DNA of 64,000 nt from Advenella alkanexedens (GTDB lineage Bacteria > Pseudomonadota > Gammaproteobacteria > Burkholderiales > Burkholderiaceae_B). A model generated the notes under the pieces. The model did no database searches and was not told the origin of the DNA. It worked only from the letters and a program-made list of their open reading frames with translations. How positions within the stretch are numbered: position 1 is the first letter of the stretch; the number at the start of each line of letters is the position of its first letter. Shown here piece by piece: positions 26,353 through 35,619 of the stretch. A program made the translations under genes and the position numbers. The stretch spans positions 248,001-312,000 of the forward strand of contig NZ_JAHSPR010000003.1 of NCBI RefSeq assembly GCF_019132845.1, in the 5' to 3' direction.

Positions 26353-27781
26353 AAGCCTGAAATCAACATTGCTCTGGCTATTGATACCGGCATTGGTCAT
26401 CACCATGCTGATTTCGCTCTGGGCCTCAAACCTTGAATTAAGAGGACAAGTCAACACGGCATTCGACCGTTCCCTGGCGGGTGCCATCCGTTCCATTGAA
26501 GTCAACATCAAGACCGAAGATGGTGGCCTGGCCATGGAACAACCCTTTTACATGCTTGAGTTCTTTGAACTGACCACGCGCAGTACCGCCTATTTCAGAG
26601 TCGCCACCGAAGACAAGCTGACAGAAATCGGCTATGTTGACCTGCCCTTGCCAACGACCCCGCTGGAAACCGGTAAAGCCGTTTTTTACAACCGGAATTA
26701 TCTTGACCAGCCCATGCGGATTGCCGCCATTGCCATTCACCCTAAAAAAGGCCTGCTTTATGACCCTGATAGCCGTATCATCATCCAGGTTGCCGAAAGC
26801 ATGTCCAGCCGGGAAGCCTTCATCAACCAGCTCATCTGGCAATCGATCCGTAAAGACTTTGTAGTACTTGCCATTTTTATTCTTTTGCTTTCCGGCGGCA
26901 TTATCATTGCGCTTCGTCCCTTAAAAGCACTCAGCAAAGAAATCAAGAATCGCTCCGTTGACAATTTGCTGCCCATTGATGAAAAAGAGTTGCCCAAAGA
27001 AATCAAACCTTTGGTCCAGGCCATTAATCTTCACCTGGCGCGTTACATCAAGCGGAATATTACCCAGCAACAGTTTCTTGATGACGCCTCCCACCAATTG
27101 CGCACACCACTTTCCGTATTGACCATGCAGGTGGATTATGCAAAGAAACTGGCCAAAACCACCGAAATGGAAGAAGTGTTAAGCGCCATACAGCAAAGAC
27201 TGGGTAATACGATTCAGCTCACCAATCAATTACTGGCATTGGCAAAGGTTCGTGATGCCGCAGATAAACTGACGGCCAATGTTTCACGTGAAACAATTGA
27301 TATTTGCCAGCTGGCTGCCGAAGTGGTAAGCAACTTATTACCGACGGCACGCAAGAAAAGAATGGATTATGGACAGGAACTGCCCGAACATCCCGTCATG
27401 ATTAATGGCATTGAATGGCTGCTTAAGGAGGCCTTAAGCAATCTTATTAGCAATGCCATTAAATATTGTCCTGTCCGCGCCCAGATTACCGTTTCTGTCC
27501 TGGAGGAAAAAGAGCATATTATTTTACAGGTTGAAGATAACGGCCCCGGCATGAGTCCGGAAGATATTGCCCTGGCAGGCAAACGCTTTCGCAGGGGCAC
27601 ATCGGGCAAGGAAAAATACGGATCGGGATTAGGACTGGCCATTGTGAGCACAATTGCCGAAATCAACCGGGCCAGGCTTGAAATTGTTTCCAAAACCAAT
27701 GAAACAGGCCTTATTGTCCGGCTGGTGTTCCATAAAATTCCTATGGATTACCCTGATAAAAGCCGGTTTTCATCAAATTGA
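26339..27781 (+). CDS. tctE: Sensor histidine kinase (TctE-like)
   Basis: From the ATG at 26339, overlapping the response regulator by 14 bases, the protein has about 480 residues. Membrane segments flank a periplasmic sensor of about 140 residues (first TM about 8-28, STLLWLLIPALVITMLISLW; second about 180-205, FVVLAIFILLLSGGIIIALR). The H-box is DDASHQLRTPLSVLTM. The ATP-binding N, G1 and G2 boxes are NLISNAIKYC, VEDNGPGM and GSGLGLAIV. A longer upstream start would fall inside the response regulator. It likely reports extracellular tricarboxylates or dicarboxylates to TctD. A perfect parS site lies in its coding sequence at 27280-27295. Confidence 0.9.
   Translation: MMKFKSLKSTLLWLLIPALVITMLISLWASNLELRGQVNTAFDRSLAGAIRSIEVNIKTEDGGLAMEQPFYMLEFFELTTRSTAYFRVATEDKLTEIGYVDLPLPTTPLETGKAVFYNRNYLDQPMRIAAIAIHPKKGLLYDPDSRIIIQVAESMSSREAFINQLIWQSIRKDFVVLAIFILLLSGGIIIALRPLKALSKEIKNRSVDNLLPIDEKELPKEIKPLVQAINLHLARYIKRNITQQQFLDDASHQLRTPLSVLTMQVDYAKKLAKTTEMEEVLSAIQQRLGNTIQLTNQLLALAKVRDAADKLTANVSRETIDICQLAAEVVSNLLPTARKKRMDYGQELPEHPVMINGIEWLLKEALSNLISNAIKYCPVRAQITVSVLEEKEHIILQVEDNGPGMSPEDIALAGKRFRRGTSGKEKYGSGLGLAIVSTIAEINRARLEIVSKTNETGLIVRLVFHKIPMDYPDKSRFSSN
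27280..27295. promoter_or_regulatory. parS: parS centromere site (perfect 16-mer) inside tctE
   Basis: TGTTTCACGTGAAACA matches the widely conserved bacterial chromosomal parS consensus at all 16 positions. It encodes NVSRET in tctE. Distance to the parS pair upstream of mnmG is about 8.5 kb, in the range of origin-proximal parS clusters. Confidence 0.85.
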
Positions 27782-27841
27782 AAGCTAATCGAAAGCTTCA
27801 GTTTTGTATCGTTAGGTCCTTACCTATCAATGGAGACTGTA

Positions 27842-28837
27842 ATGATACTGTATAAAAAGACCTTATCTTTCCTGACCGCAAGCCTGCTTGGCCTTGCTTG
27901 CCTGGGCACTGTCCAGGCACAAGAACAGCCCAAAAAACCCGAGTGTATTGCACCGGCACAACCCGGTGGCGGTTTTGACCTGACCTGTCGACTGGCCCAG
28001 AATGGTTTTGCCCAAACCAAAATCCTTGAAGCACCCATGCGAACCGTTTACATGCCAGGCGGCATTGGAGCCGTGGCGTATAACAATATCGTGGCCCAAC
28101 GCCCTGCCGATGGCAATGCCATTGTTGCCTTTTCAGGCGGTTCATTGCTCAATCTGGCTCAGGGCAAGTTTGGCAAATACAACGTTAATGACGTGAAATG
28201 GCTGGCAGCGGTTGGCAGCGATTATGGCGTTGCCATTGTCCGTAATGACTCCCCTTATACCGATCTCAAATCCTTGATGGAAGCTTTCAAGGCGGATCCC
28301 AGCAAAATTGTCCTGGGTGCAGGCGGTTCTGTGGGTAGCCAGGATTGGATGAAAGCGGCCCTGACTGCCAAAGCGGCCGGTGTTGATTACAAAAAAATGC
28401 GTTTCGTTGCCTTTGAAGGTGGCGGTGAAGCGGTAACTGCCCTGCGAGGCGGGCATATCCAGGCTTATATGGGAGATGCCGCAGAAGCCCGTACCATGCT
28501 TGATGGCGGTGCCCCCATCCGGATTCTGGCTGTTTTCAATGATAAACGTTTGCCTGGAAAAATGTCGGATATTCCTACCGCTGCAGAACAGGGTTTTGAT
28601 ATCAATTGGCCCATCATTCGCGGTTTTTACATGGGTCCCAAAGTATCAGATGGCGAATACAACTGGTGGGTTGACGCGTTTAACAAACTGATGAAAACCC
28701 CTGAGTTTGCCCAAATGCAAGAGCAGCAAGGTTTGTTTCCATTTGACAAAGCCGGTGCTGAACTGGATAGCTATGTAAAAGAGCGCGTTCAGTTTTATAC
28801 CGAACTGGCCGATTCTTTTGGCCTGATCAAAAAATAA
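27842..28837 (+). CDS. tctC: TctC: periplasmic receptor of tripartite tricarboxylate transporter
   Basis: The protein has 331 residues from the ATG at 27842, which is 6 bases after GGAG. The Sec signal is MILYKKTLSFLTASLLGLAC, cleaved near VQAQ-EQ. The mature protein shows CIAPAQPGGGFDLTCR, VYMPGGIGAVAYNN and a C-terminal PFDKAGAELDSY. TctC binds citrate or related acids in the periplasm and hands them to TctAB. It is followed by tctB and tctA and preceded by the regulators, a complete TTT system. An intergenic hairpin may give the receptor higher expression than the membrane genes. Confidence 0.92.
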   Translation: MILYKKTLSFLTASLLGLACLGTVQAQEQPKKPECIAPAQPGGGFDLTCRLAQNGFAQTKILEAPMRTVYMPGGIGAVAYNNIVAQRPADGNAIVAFSGGSLLNLAQGKFGKYNVNDVKWLAAVGSDYGVAIVRNDSPYTDLKSLMEAFKADPSKIVLGAGGSVGSQDWMKAALTAKAAGVDYKKMRFVAFEGGGEAVTALRGGHIQAYMGDAAEARTMLDGGAPIRILAVFNDKRLPGKMSDIPTAAEQGFDINWPIIRGFYMGPKVSDGEYNWWVDAFNKLMKTPEFAQMQEQQGLFPFDKAGAELDSYVKERVQFYTELADSFGLIKK

Positions 28838-28855
28838 TTCAATAAAAAAACCGTC

Positions 28856-28880
28856 AGTTCCCCTGTCTGGCAGGGGAACT
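28856..28880 (+). terminator. Hairpin between tctC and tctB (attenuator or mRNA stabiliser)
   Basis: AGTTCCCCTG (28856-28865), five bases, CAGGGGAACT (28871-28880) form a 10-bp stem with no long U-run. Its place after the receptor gene fits a partial terminator or 3'-end stabiliser that raises the receptor-to-permease ratio, as is common in binding-protein operons. Confidence 0.6.
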
Positions 28881-28906
28881 TCAACGTTTATTAAAAGGTA
28901 CCTCTT

Positions 28907-29350
28907 ATGGCACTCAATGACAGGGTATTGGGTATTGCCGCCCTATTCTTTGCCGCATTTCTTACCTGGTTTGGCTACGATCTTGAAGCACCGTTTACCT
29001 ATGAGCCCGTTGGGCCCAAAGCATTTCCGCTTATGCTTGCACTCATCATCGCCATTTGCGGTGTTCGGCTTGCTTACAAAGGTGGCAATACGGTTGAAGC
29101 GAATCCGGAAGGCGCCAATTTCCGGATTATGTCCATGGTCGCCTATGTTGCCGCCTATGCATTTTTATTCCAATGGGTCGGCTTTGTGCTATCTACGGCA
29201 CTGATGACCATTTTTGTCGGCAGGCTGTTCAATGGTGCATGGATCAAATGCATTATTGGTGGTGTTGCAATGGGCCTTCTGTTCTTTTTCCTTTTTGACA
29301 AAGGCCTTGATGTTGTACTGCCCACCGGCATTCTCGGAGACCTCCTATGA
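28907..29350 (+). CDS. tctB: TctB: small membrane subunit of tripartite tricarboxylate transporter
   Basis: The protein has 147 residues. Four hydrophobic segments are visible: about 8-25, 40-56, 75-100 and 115-133 (IIGGVAMGLLFFFLF). This is the size and layout of TctB, which partners with TctA in the inner membrane. AAAAGG precedes the ATG. The stop overlaps the tctA start by 4 bases (ATGA), so the two are translated together. Confidence 0.9.
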   Translation: MALNDRVLGIAALFFAAFLTWFGYDLEAPFTYEPVGPKAFPLMLALIIAICGVRLAYKGGNTVEANPEGANFRIMSMVAYVAAYAFLFQWVGFVLSTALMTIFVGRLFNGAWIKCIIGGVAMGLLFFFLFDKGLDVVLPTGILGDLL

Positions 29351-30873
29351 GCGGATTAATGGAACATTTATCAATCGGGTTCGGGGTTGCCTTTTCAGGT
29401 ATCAACCTGCTTGTGGCAGCCCTTGGCTCATTTATTGGCACCATTGTTGGCGTACTGCCCGGACTGGGCCCCATTAATGGCGTTGCCATGCTGGTTCCTA
29501 TTGCCTTTGCCATGCAATTGCCACCAGAGACAGCCCTGATCCTGCTGGCGGCCGTATATGTCGGTGCCGAATATGGCGGCCGGATTACCTCTATCCTGAT
29601 TAACGTGCCGGGTGAGGCCGCAGCCGTGATGACCACACTTGATGGCTATCCGCTGGCACGCCAGGGCCTGGCCAGCGTGGCTCTGTCGCTGTCTGCCTGG
29701 TCTTCATTCATTGGTTCCACCATTGCCATTTTTGGCATATTGCTGTTGGCACCGTTACTGGCCAAATGGGCCATTGCTTTCGGTCCTGCCGAATATTTTG
29801 TTTTGATGGTATTTGCCTTTTGTGCACTTACCAGCCTATTGGGTGAGCAACCGGTCAAAGGAATTCTGGCAGCCATGATTGGCCTGGCGATTGCCACGGT
29901 CGGCGTGGATGCCAACTCTGGCGTCTACCGTTATACCTTTGATTTGCCCAATCTGGCCGATGGTATTGATTTCGTGGTGGTGGTGATAGGCCTTTTTGCA
30001 GTTTCTGAAATGCTGCAAATGCTTGAAAACCTGCTTAGCGGTGTATCCATTGATGTTCCCAAAAGCGAACGCAAGCTATTCAATTTAAAAGAAATGGCAC
30101 TTACCTGGTGGAGTACGGTTCGTGCCGGATTTTTAGGATTCTTCATTGGAATTTTGCCGGGCGCCGGTGCCAGTGTCGCCTCTGCCGTTGCCTATGCCAA
30201 TGAAAAAAAACTGATTGAAAGCAAAGATCCCGATGCCAAATTCGGCAAAGGAGACATGCGTGGCCTTGCAGCCCCCGAATCCGCCAACAATAGCGCAGCA
30301 ACCGGTTCATTTATTCCCATGCTGGCATTGGGTGTACCCGGTTCCGGTACAACCGCGGTCATGATGGGTGCACTGACCCTTTACAATATTACACCCGGAC
30401 CGGTCCTGTTTGATACCCAACCCCAGCTGGTATGGGGGCTGATCGCCTCCCTGTTCATTGCCAACCTCATGCTGCTTTTAATGAACATTCCCATGGTACG
30501 GGTATTTGCAGCCATGTTATCCATCCCCTCCTGGTTACTGGTTCCTGGTATTTTATCCATCAGTTTTATCGGTGTATATGCCATTAATGCCACGACATTT
30601 GACCTGATGCTGGTGGTTGGAATTGGCGTGATTGGTTATTTCCTGCGGAAAATGAATGTACCTATGGCACCGCTTGTCCTGGGTGTGGTATTGGGTGATA
30701 TGATGGAACAAAACCTGCGTCGTGCCCTCTCTATTACCAATGGTGAGATTTCCATCTTGTTTGAAAGCCCGATTTCCATCGGCTTGTGGATTGCCGCCGT
30801 TCTGGTTGGCGTGGTACCGCCATTGTTCAGGAAATTTTCCAAGAAAAATGAAATCCATGTCCCTGCCAATTGA
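29347..30873 (+). CDS. tctA: TctA: large membrane subunit of tripartite tricarboxylate transporter
   Basis: The protein has 508 residues with about 12 membrane segments. Family marks are GTIVGVLPGLGPINGVAML near the N-terminus and the repeat-like IGILPGAGASVASAVAYANE, then GVPGSGTTAVMMGAL. It is the solute/cation symport channel of the TTT system, importing what TctC binds. The length is normal. Seven bases separate it from the AbrB-family gene, which may be part of the operon. Confidence 0.94.
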   Translation: MSGLMEHLSIGFGVAFSGINLLVAALGSFIGTIVGVLPGLGPINGVAMLVPIAFAMQLPPETALILLAAVYVGAEYGGRITSILINVPGEAAAVMTTLDGYPLARQGLASVALSLSAWSSFIGSTIAIFGILLLAPLLAKWAIAFGPAEYFVLMVFAFCALTSLLGEQPVKGILAAMIGLAIATVGVDANSGVYRYTFDLPNLADGIDFVVVVIGLFAVSEMLQMLENLLSGVSIDVPKSERKLFNLKEMALTWWSTVRAGFLGFFIGILPGAGASVASAVAYANEKKLIESKDPDAKFGKGDMRGLAAPESANNSAATGSFIPMLALGVPGSGTTAVMMGALTLYNITPGPVLFDTQPQLVWGLIASLFIANLMLLLMNIPMVRVFAAMLSIPSWLLVPGILSISFIGVYAINATTFDLMLVVGIGVIGYFLRKMNVPMAPLVLGVVLGDMMEQNLRRALSITNGEISILFESPISIGLWIAAVLVGVVPPLFRKFSKKNEIHVPAN

Positions 30874-30879
30874 TATGAC

Positions 30880-31935
30880 ATGTTTGTAAAATATTTAACC
30901 GGATTCCTTGTCGCGCTGTCTGGCGCTTTGGTAGCGGTATGGTTAAGCATACCGCTACCATGGCTGATTGGTTCACTGTTATTAACAGCCATCACTAAAA
31001 CAGCCGGCGTCAACAGCACTTCCCACACGGCTTTCCGGAATATTGGTCAATGGGTAATTGGCACCTCCCTGGGTTTGTATTTCACACCCGAAGTTTTGGA
31101 TATCATCGGCGGCTACTCTCCTTTTATTCTTATCGGAGTGATATTTGCCCTTTTATTGGGAATCAATGGATCTCTTATTTTAAGAAAATGGGGTGATGTG
31201 GATTTTAAAACTGCCTGGTTTGCCAGTGCGATTGGCGGGGCCAGTGAAATGGCCAATCTGGCGGAAAAAAACCATGCCAGAACAGATCTGGTTGCTTCGG
31301 CACACAGCCTTCGAATGATCATGGTCGTGGTTTCCGTTCCCTTTGCCTTCAAATTCCTGAATATTTCCGGTAATTTTCCAGGAACGGAAACCCTGTATTT
31401 TTTTAATACCAGCGGCTTTATCAAGCTCATCGTCCTGACCAGCATCGCCGGTTGGGTTTTCAAGAAACTGTCACTGCCCAACGCCTGGGTCCTGGGTCCT
31501 TTACTGGTTAGCGTTCTATTAACCGGCAACGATACCATCCTCACCTATCTGCCAAGTGAACTCTCAAAAATTGGCCAATTGTTTATTGGCTGGTCTCTGG
31601 GAGATAAATTCGGCCCTGATTTTTTCAAAAAGGCCCCTCGCTATTTATCCGTAGTCGCCATCAGCAATACGCTTAACATAGTACTGGCATTTGGATTCAG
31701 CTACCTGTTATTTCTGGTTTCAGATATCCCCTTTCCGACCCTGGTACTCAGCAATAGTCCTGGCGGCATTGCAGAAATGGCGATTACGGCTAAAGTACTA
31801 TCACTTGGCGCACCGATCGTCACTGCGTTTCACGTGTCACGCATGGTATTTGTATTGCTCTTAACAAGTCCGCTCTATCATTTATTTGAAAAAAAACTGA
31901 AGTCCAACGCTTACATCACGCACCGTACTGACTGA
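30880..31935 (+). CDS. AbrB-family (PF05145-type) inner membrane protein
   Basis: The protein has 351 residues, almost all hydrophobic, with two similar halves. It has the family features WLIGSLLLTA (near residue 30), GASEMANLAEKN and a C-terminal NSPGGIAEMAITAKVLSL, each half holding a G-x-x-E-M motif. It is often misnamed an 'AbrB regulator' or ammonia monooxygenase; it is a membrane protein, and a transport-linked role is inferred. It starts 7 bases after tctA and may be co-transcribed. It follows TTT genes in other proteobacteria, so it may help carboxylate metabolism. The substrate is unknown. Confidence 0.82.
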   Translation: MFVKYLTGFLVALSGALVAVWLSIPLPWLIGSLLLTAITKTAGVNSTSHTAFRNIGQWVIGTSLGLYFTPEVLDIIGGYSPFILIGVIFALLLGINGSLILRKWGDVDFKTAWFASAIGGASEMANLAEKNHARTDLVASAHSLRMIMVVVSVPFAFKFLNISGNFPGTETLYFFNTSGFIKLIVLTSIAGWVFKKLSLPNAWVLGPLLVSVLLTGNDTILTYLPSELSKIGQLFIGWSLGDKFGPDFFKKAPRYLSVVAISNTLNIVLAFGFSYLLFLVSDIPFPTLVLSNSPGGIAEMAITAKVLSLGAPIVTAFHVSRMVFVLLLTSPLYHLFEKKLKSNAYITHRTD

Positions 31936-31984
31936 GATCTCCTTTAAACTGAGGTGGTTAAGAACTTCATACACCAACGTTACC

Positions 31985-33403
31985 ATGTCAACTGAATCGA
32001 ATCATCACGTGAAACCGGACAAAACACAACACGCCACTGCCATTAGGCTGATTCCTTTTATCGTCGGATGCGCCCTTTTCATGCAAATGCTCGACTCGTC
32101 TGTCGTGGCAATGGCCTTACCCATGATGGCCGATACGTTCAACACCACGGCAGTTCGCATGAATATTGCCATAACCGCATATCTTATAGCGGTTGCCATT
32201 TTTGTTCCCGTTTGTGGTTGGGCCGCAGACCACTTTGGGGCAAAACGGATATTCTTGCTCGCCATCCTGTTATTTTGCCTGACCTCACTGGGCTGCTCAA
32301 TGGCGCCAACATTTGAGACTTTTATCTTTTTCAGGTTTATGCAAGGCATTGCTGGTGCCATGATGGTGCCCGTAGGACGCATTATCATGTTAAAAACCGT
32401 TCCCCGTGAGCAATTACTCAAGGCAACAGCCTTTTTATCCATTCCTGCCTTATTAGGACCCATGCTTGGTCCACCGCTGGGTGGATTTATTGTGACCGTC
32501 ACTTCCTGGCACTGGATTTTCCTGATCAACATTCCCATGGGTATGCTGGGTATTTTTATGGTACTTAAATATATTCAGGAATACAGGACAGAAAATCCGC
32601 CTCGTCTGGACTGGCCCGGTTTCATCTTAAGTGGCATTGCCATGGCTTCTTGTGTATATGGTTTTGAATCCCTGGCCAAAAACCAGGGATTTATCAATGC
32701 CTATTTTCTTTTGGCCATTTCTTTTGTCAGTGGGATCCTGTACTGGTTTCATGCAAAACGGGTTGCCAATCCCATTATTGATTTGTCCCTTTTAAAAATA
32801 CAAAGCTTTGCCATTTCCATTATTGCGGGCAATTTATGCCGCTTTGCCATTGGTTCAACACCATTTTTACTGGCCTTATTGCTACAGATTGGCTTTAATT
32901 ACTCGCCCTTATCGGCAGGCCTTATTACTTTTGCCGGTGCACTGGGAGCGCTTGCCATGAAGTTTGTTGCCATTCCCATCCTGAAAAAATTTGGGTTTCG
33001 CCGCGTGCTAACCGTCAATGCCGTTATTACCGGCTTATTTATTATGGCGTGCGCCTTGTTTACCCTTGAAACCCCCGTCTGGCTCATGACAATGACCCTG
33101 CTCTTTGGCGGTTTTTTTCGTTCTCTCGAATTTACATCCGTCAATACCTTGAGTTTTGCCAATATCAAACCTGAAAAAATGAGTCAGGCCAGCAGTTTTT
33201 CAGCAACTGCACAACAAGTTGGCATCAGTATGGGTATGGGGATAGCGACCCTTAGCATTGACTTAAGCATGCGCCTGAATGGTTCCCCTACGCCTTCAAT
33301 CCAGGATATCAAGTCAGGTTTTATTGTTATTGGCGCTGCCTCAATTCTTTCCGCCTTGTGGTTTTACCGACTGGAAAAATCAGCCGGGTCAGGCATGTAT
33401 TAA
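31985..33403 (+). CDS. MFS multidrug exporter, DHA2 (EmrB/QacA) family
   Basis: The protein has 472 residues and about 14 membrane segments. Near the first segment is LDSSVVAMALPMMA, the DHA2 signature (LDxTIVNVALP-like). The loop WAADHFGAKRIF is the 2-3 loop motif, and GPMLGPPLGGFIV is the antiporter motif C. It is a proton-driven exporter in the inner membrane; the substrate is not predictable. No MFP/EmrA partner is nearby, so it may act alone. A bidirectional terminator follows. Confidence 0.87.
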   Translation: MSTESNHHVKPDKTQHATAIRLIPFIVGCALFMQMLDSSVVAMALPMMADTFNTTAVRMNIAITAYLIAVAIFVPVCGWAADHFGAKRIFLLAILLFCLTSLGCSMAPTFETFIFFRFMQGIAGAMMVPVGRIIMLKTVPREQLLKATAFLSIPALLGPMLGPPLGGFIVTVTSWHWIFLINIPMGMLGIFMVLKYIQEYRTENPPRLDWPGFILSGIAMASCVYGFESLAKNQGFINAYFLLAISFVSGILYWFHAKRVANPIIDLSLLKIQSFAISIIAGNLCRFAIGSTPFLLALLLQIGFNYSPLSAGLITFAGALGALAMKFVAIPILKKFGFRRVLTVNAVITGLFIMACALFTLETPVWLMTMTLLFGGFFRSLEFTSVNTLSFANIKPEKMSQASSFSATAQQVGISMGMGIATLSIDLSMRLNGSPTPSIQDIKSGFIVIGAASILSALWFYRLEKSAGSGMY

Positions 33404-33497
33404 CCCATTCTGACTCAGAATTGACCCTTGATATCTGTCCCAATTTTCGTTGTATTACAGGTTTCTATGCTAATAAATTTGAATCCATAATAAAAAA

Positions 33498-33531
33498 AAC
33501 CGAACCCGGTACAATACCGGGTTCGGTTTTT
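33498..33531. terminator. Bidirectional rho-independent terminator
   Basis: A 14-bp stem AACCGAACCCGGTA/TACCGGGTTCGGTT around CAA is flanked by an A-run on the left and a T-run on the right. It lies between the convergent MFS and HIT genes, so it serves both. Confidence 0.9.
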
Positions 33532-33560
33532 CAGTCATGTAAAACCAGCCTGTATAAGTA

Positions 33561-33989
33561 TTAATTCAACTCATTAATGGCTGCAACAATTTTTTCTGCC
33601 AACGCTTTTATTTCTTCCATATCCCCTTTTACATGTGCATGAGCATGAATATTCTGTCCTTCATAGCGTGGCACCAAATGAAAATGAACATGGTCGACAG
33701 TTTGTCCTGCTGCGGCACCATTAAACTGGCTAAGAACAATTCCATCGGCGTTGGTTGCTTTCATAATCGCAGGCGCAATTTTTTTTGCTGTAGAAACACA
33801 GGCTTGGGCAGCCTCATACGACAAATCGAACAAATTCGCAGCGGGTTCTTTGGTTAAAACCAATGTATGTCCAACTGTTTGCGGCATGATATCCATCATG
33901 ACATAAGTTTTATCATCTTCATACACTTTAAATGAAGGTGCCTCACCCCGTAAAATTTTAGCGAAGATATTATTTGTATCGTAAACCAT
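33561..33989 (-). CDS. HIT-family nucleotide hydrolase
   Basis: The protein has 142 residues. The N-terminus has NNIFAKILRGEAPSFKVYED and the histidine triad HVHFHLVPRY lies near residue 95. These proteins cleave nucleotide-phosphate or phosphoramidate bonds such as adenosine 5'-phosphoramidate. The length fits the Hint branch. It lies left of the putative origin, transcribed away from it. The substrate is inferred. Confidence 0.92.
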   Translation of the reverse strand: MVYDTNNIFAKILRGEAPSFKVYEDDKTYVMMDIMPQTVGHTLVLTKEPAANLFDLSYEAAQACVSTAKKIAPAIMKATNADGIVLSQFNGAAAGQTVDHVHFHLVPRYEGQNIHAHAHVKGDMEEIKALAEKIVAAINELN

Positions 33990-34179
33990 TCCAATTATCC
34001 ATAAAAGTAGTTAATTCACTGAAAACCGAAGCAATTTGATAATTACTTTAACATAAATCCCAAAAGGTAATTTCAACATCTTAAGCCAAACGACATCGAT
34101 AAATCGATTAAATGCATTCATTCCTAAGACAATAAAAAACGGCTTGGAATCGTTTTACAACCCTTCCCTTCAGAAATCA

Positions 34180-34410
34180 TAAAAAACAGGGTTTTATCCT
34201 GTTTTTGCAAAAAAACAGCTGTGGATAACTACTATGAGCATGAAATGTGAATAACTTTTGTATGAAAAGTGAAGAACAAGATCTCAAATTTTGACGCTAA
34301 ATCTTGTTCAACTTTATCCAATGCTAAAAATAGCTGAACTCAACAAGCAAAAAACAGCATAAAACCCTGTTTTCAATGAAAAAAACAGGGTTTCAATACT
34401 TATCCACAGA
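34180..34410. other. oriC: Candidate replication origin (oriC): DnaA boxes and repeated 12-mer
   Basis: The 463-base gap 33990-34452 is AT-rich and codes for nothing I can see. It holds two perfect DnaA boxes, TGTGGATAA (34220-34228) and TTATCCACA (34400-34408), plus TGTGAATAA (34246-34254, one mismatch). The 12-mer AAAACAGGGTTT occurs directly at 34183-34194 and 34382-34393 and inverted at 34362-34373, the last two pairing as a hairpin. Further boxes lie at 35621-35629, 35663-35671 (each one mismatch) and 35764-35772 (perfect). With mnmG, parAB and parS adjacent, and the ribosomal genes pointing away, the origin is likely between 34.1 and 35.9 kb. Which of the two gaps melts is not decided. 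Confidence 0.6.
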
Positions 34411-34452
34411 GCATCTAGTTCTTAATCAGTTATATATAAAGAAAAATAATAA

Positions 34453-35619
34453 CTAAATAGTACTTAGCACTTGCAACGCTTTTTCCAAAGTTTCATTTTT
34501 CTTTGCAAAACAAAATCGAACCAAATTATTGTTAGAAGTCAAAGCTGAAGAATCTTTATAAAATGCAGAAACCGGAATCAGCGTAACACCATGTTTTTTT
34601 GTCAATTCTGTAGCAAAATCCAATTCATTGATCAATGAGATCTCACTATAATCAGCCAGCATGAAAAAAGTACCTTCACTCTTGATCGGTTTGAAACGGG
34701 TATTTAATAACCCGTTATAAAGGTAATCATGTTTTTTCTGATAAAAATCGGACAAATTTAAATAAGTGCCGGGATCTTTCATAAATTCGGCAAAAGCATG
34801 CTGCATGGGTGAGCTGACAGTAAAAACCACGAACTGATGAATTTTCCTGAATTCTGCAGTCAAGGCTTTAGGTGCGCTGCAATATCCTACTTTCCAACCA
34901 GTGGTATGGTAAGTTTTGCCAAAAGATGAGATCACAAATGAACGGCTGGCTAAAAATTCTCGAGTAGATAAACTTAAAAATGGTCTATGACCAAATACAA
35001 TATGTTCATAAACCTCATCTCCGATCAAAAATATTTCTTTATCTTTGATTAAATCCTCAATAGCATCCAGATCAGAAGATTTCAATGTAAGCCCGGTTGG
35101 GTTGTGAGGAAAATTCAGAATAATCAACCGGGTTTTTTCAGTAATGGCATCCTTCACTTTTTGCCAATCAATCGAGTAAGCAGGATTATCCTGGGAAGGA
35201 GGAGTCAGGGAAACAAATACCGGGATGCCACCGGCTAATTTTATGCATGGCACATAAGAGTCGTAACATGGTTCGATCACAATCACTTCATCACCAGCAT
35301 GAACAATGCTCAGTATCGAAGACATCAAAGCCTCAGTGGCTCCATTGGTTACGGTTATTTCTGTATCGGGATTGTAGTTATGTGAATAAAGTTGATTTAT
35401 TTTATCTGCAATGGCAATTCGTAACGCTGGTATGCCAGGCATATGTGGATACTGGTTATGTCCATTTATCATTGCCTCATTCACCAATGAAACCAATTTT
35501 TCATCAGGATTGAAATCCGGAAATCCTTGTCCCAGATTAATTGCATTATGCTCATTGGCCAACTGGCTCATGATAGTAAAAATGGTTGTTCCAACGTCAG
35601 GTAATTTTAATTTAATCAT
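34453..35619 (-). CDS. PLP-dependent aminotransferase, class I/II (methionine aminotransferase-like)
   Basis: From the ATG at 35619 the protein has 388 residues and begins MIKLKLPDVGTTIFTIMSQL, the usual start of YbdL-like enzymes; an in-frame extension of 33 residues upstream does not match the family and would cover DnaA boxes. The PLP lysine is in SSFGKTYHTTGWKVGY. Other marks are INLGQGFPDF, VTNGATEAL, NFPHNPTG and DEVYEHIVFG. Relatives transfer amino groups from methionine, phenylalanine or kynurenine; the substrate here is not set. Cytoplasmic. It flanks the putative origin and is transcribed away from mnmG. Confidence 0.9.
   Translation of the reverse strand: MIKLKLPDVGTTIFTIMSQLANEHNAINLGQGFPDFNPDEKLVSLVNEAMINGHNQYPHMPGIPALRIAIADKINQLYSHNYNPDTEITVTNGATEALMSSILSIVHAGDEVIVIEPCYDSYVPCIKLAGGIPVFVSLTPPSQDNPAYSIDWQKVKDAITEKTRLIILNFPHNPTGLTLKSSDLDAIEDLIKDKEIFLIGDEVYEHIVFGHRPFLSLSTREFLASRSFVISSFGKTYHTTGWKVGYCSAPKALTAEFRKIHQFVVFTVSSPMQHAFAEFMKDPGTYLNLSDFYQKKHDYLYNGLLNTRFKPIKSEGTFFMLADYSEISLINELDFATELTKKHGVTLIPVSAFYKDSSALTSNNNLVRFCFAKKNETLEKALQVLSTI

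Noticed and set aside
31826-31841. CGTTTCACGTGTCACG as a parS site
   Set aside because: Only 12 of 16 bases match and one half is lost; it lies in a coding region and is not near the other sites.
32001-32016. ATCATCACGTGAAACC as a parS site
   Set aside because: Only the right half matches the consensus (11 of 16).
34220-34254. A promoter for the aminotransferase within the DnaA-box region
   Set aside because: The aminotransferase is transcribed from the other end (35.6 kb), so this region is downstream of it.
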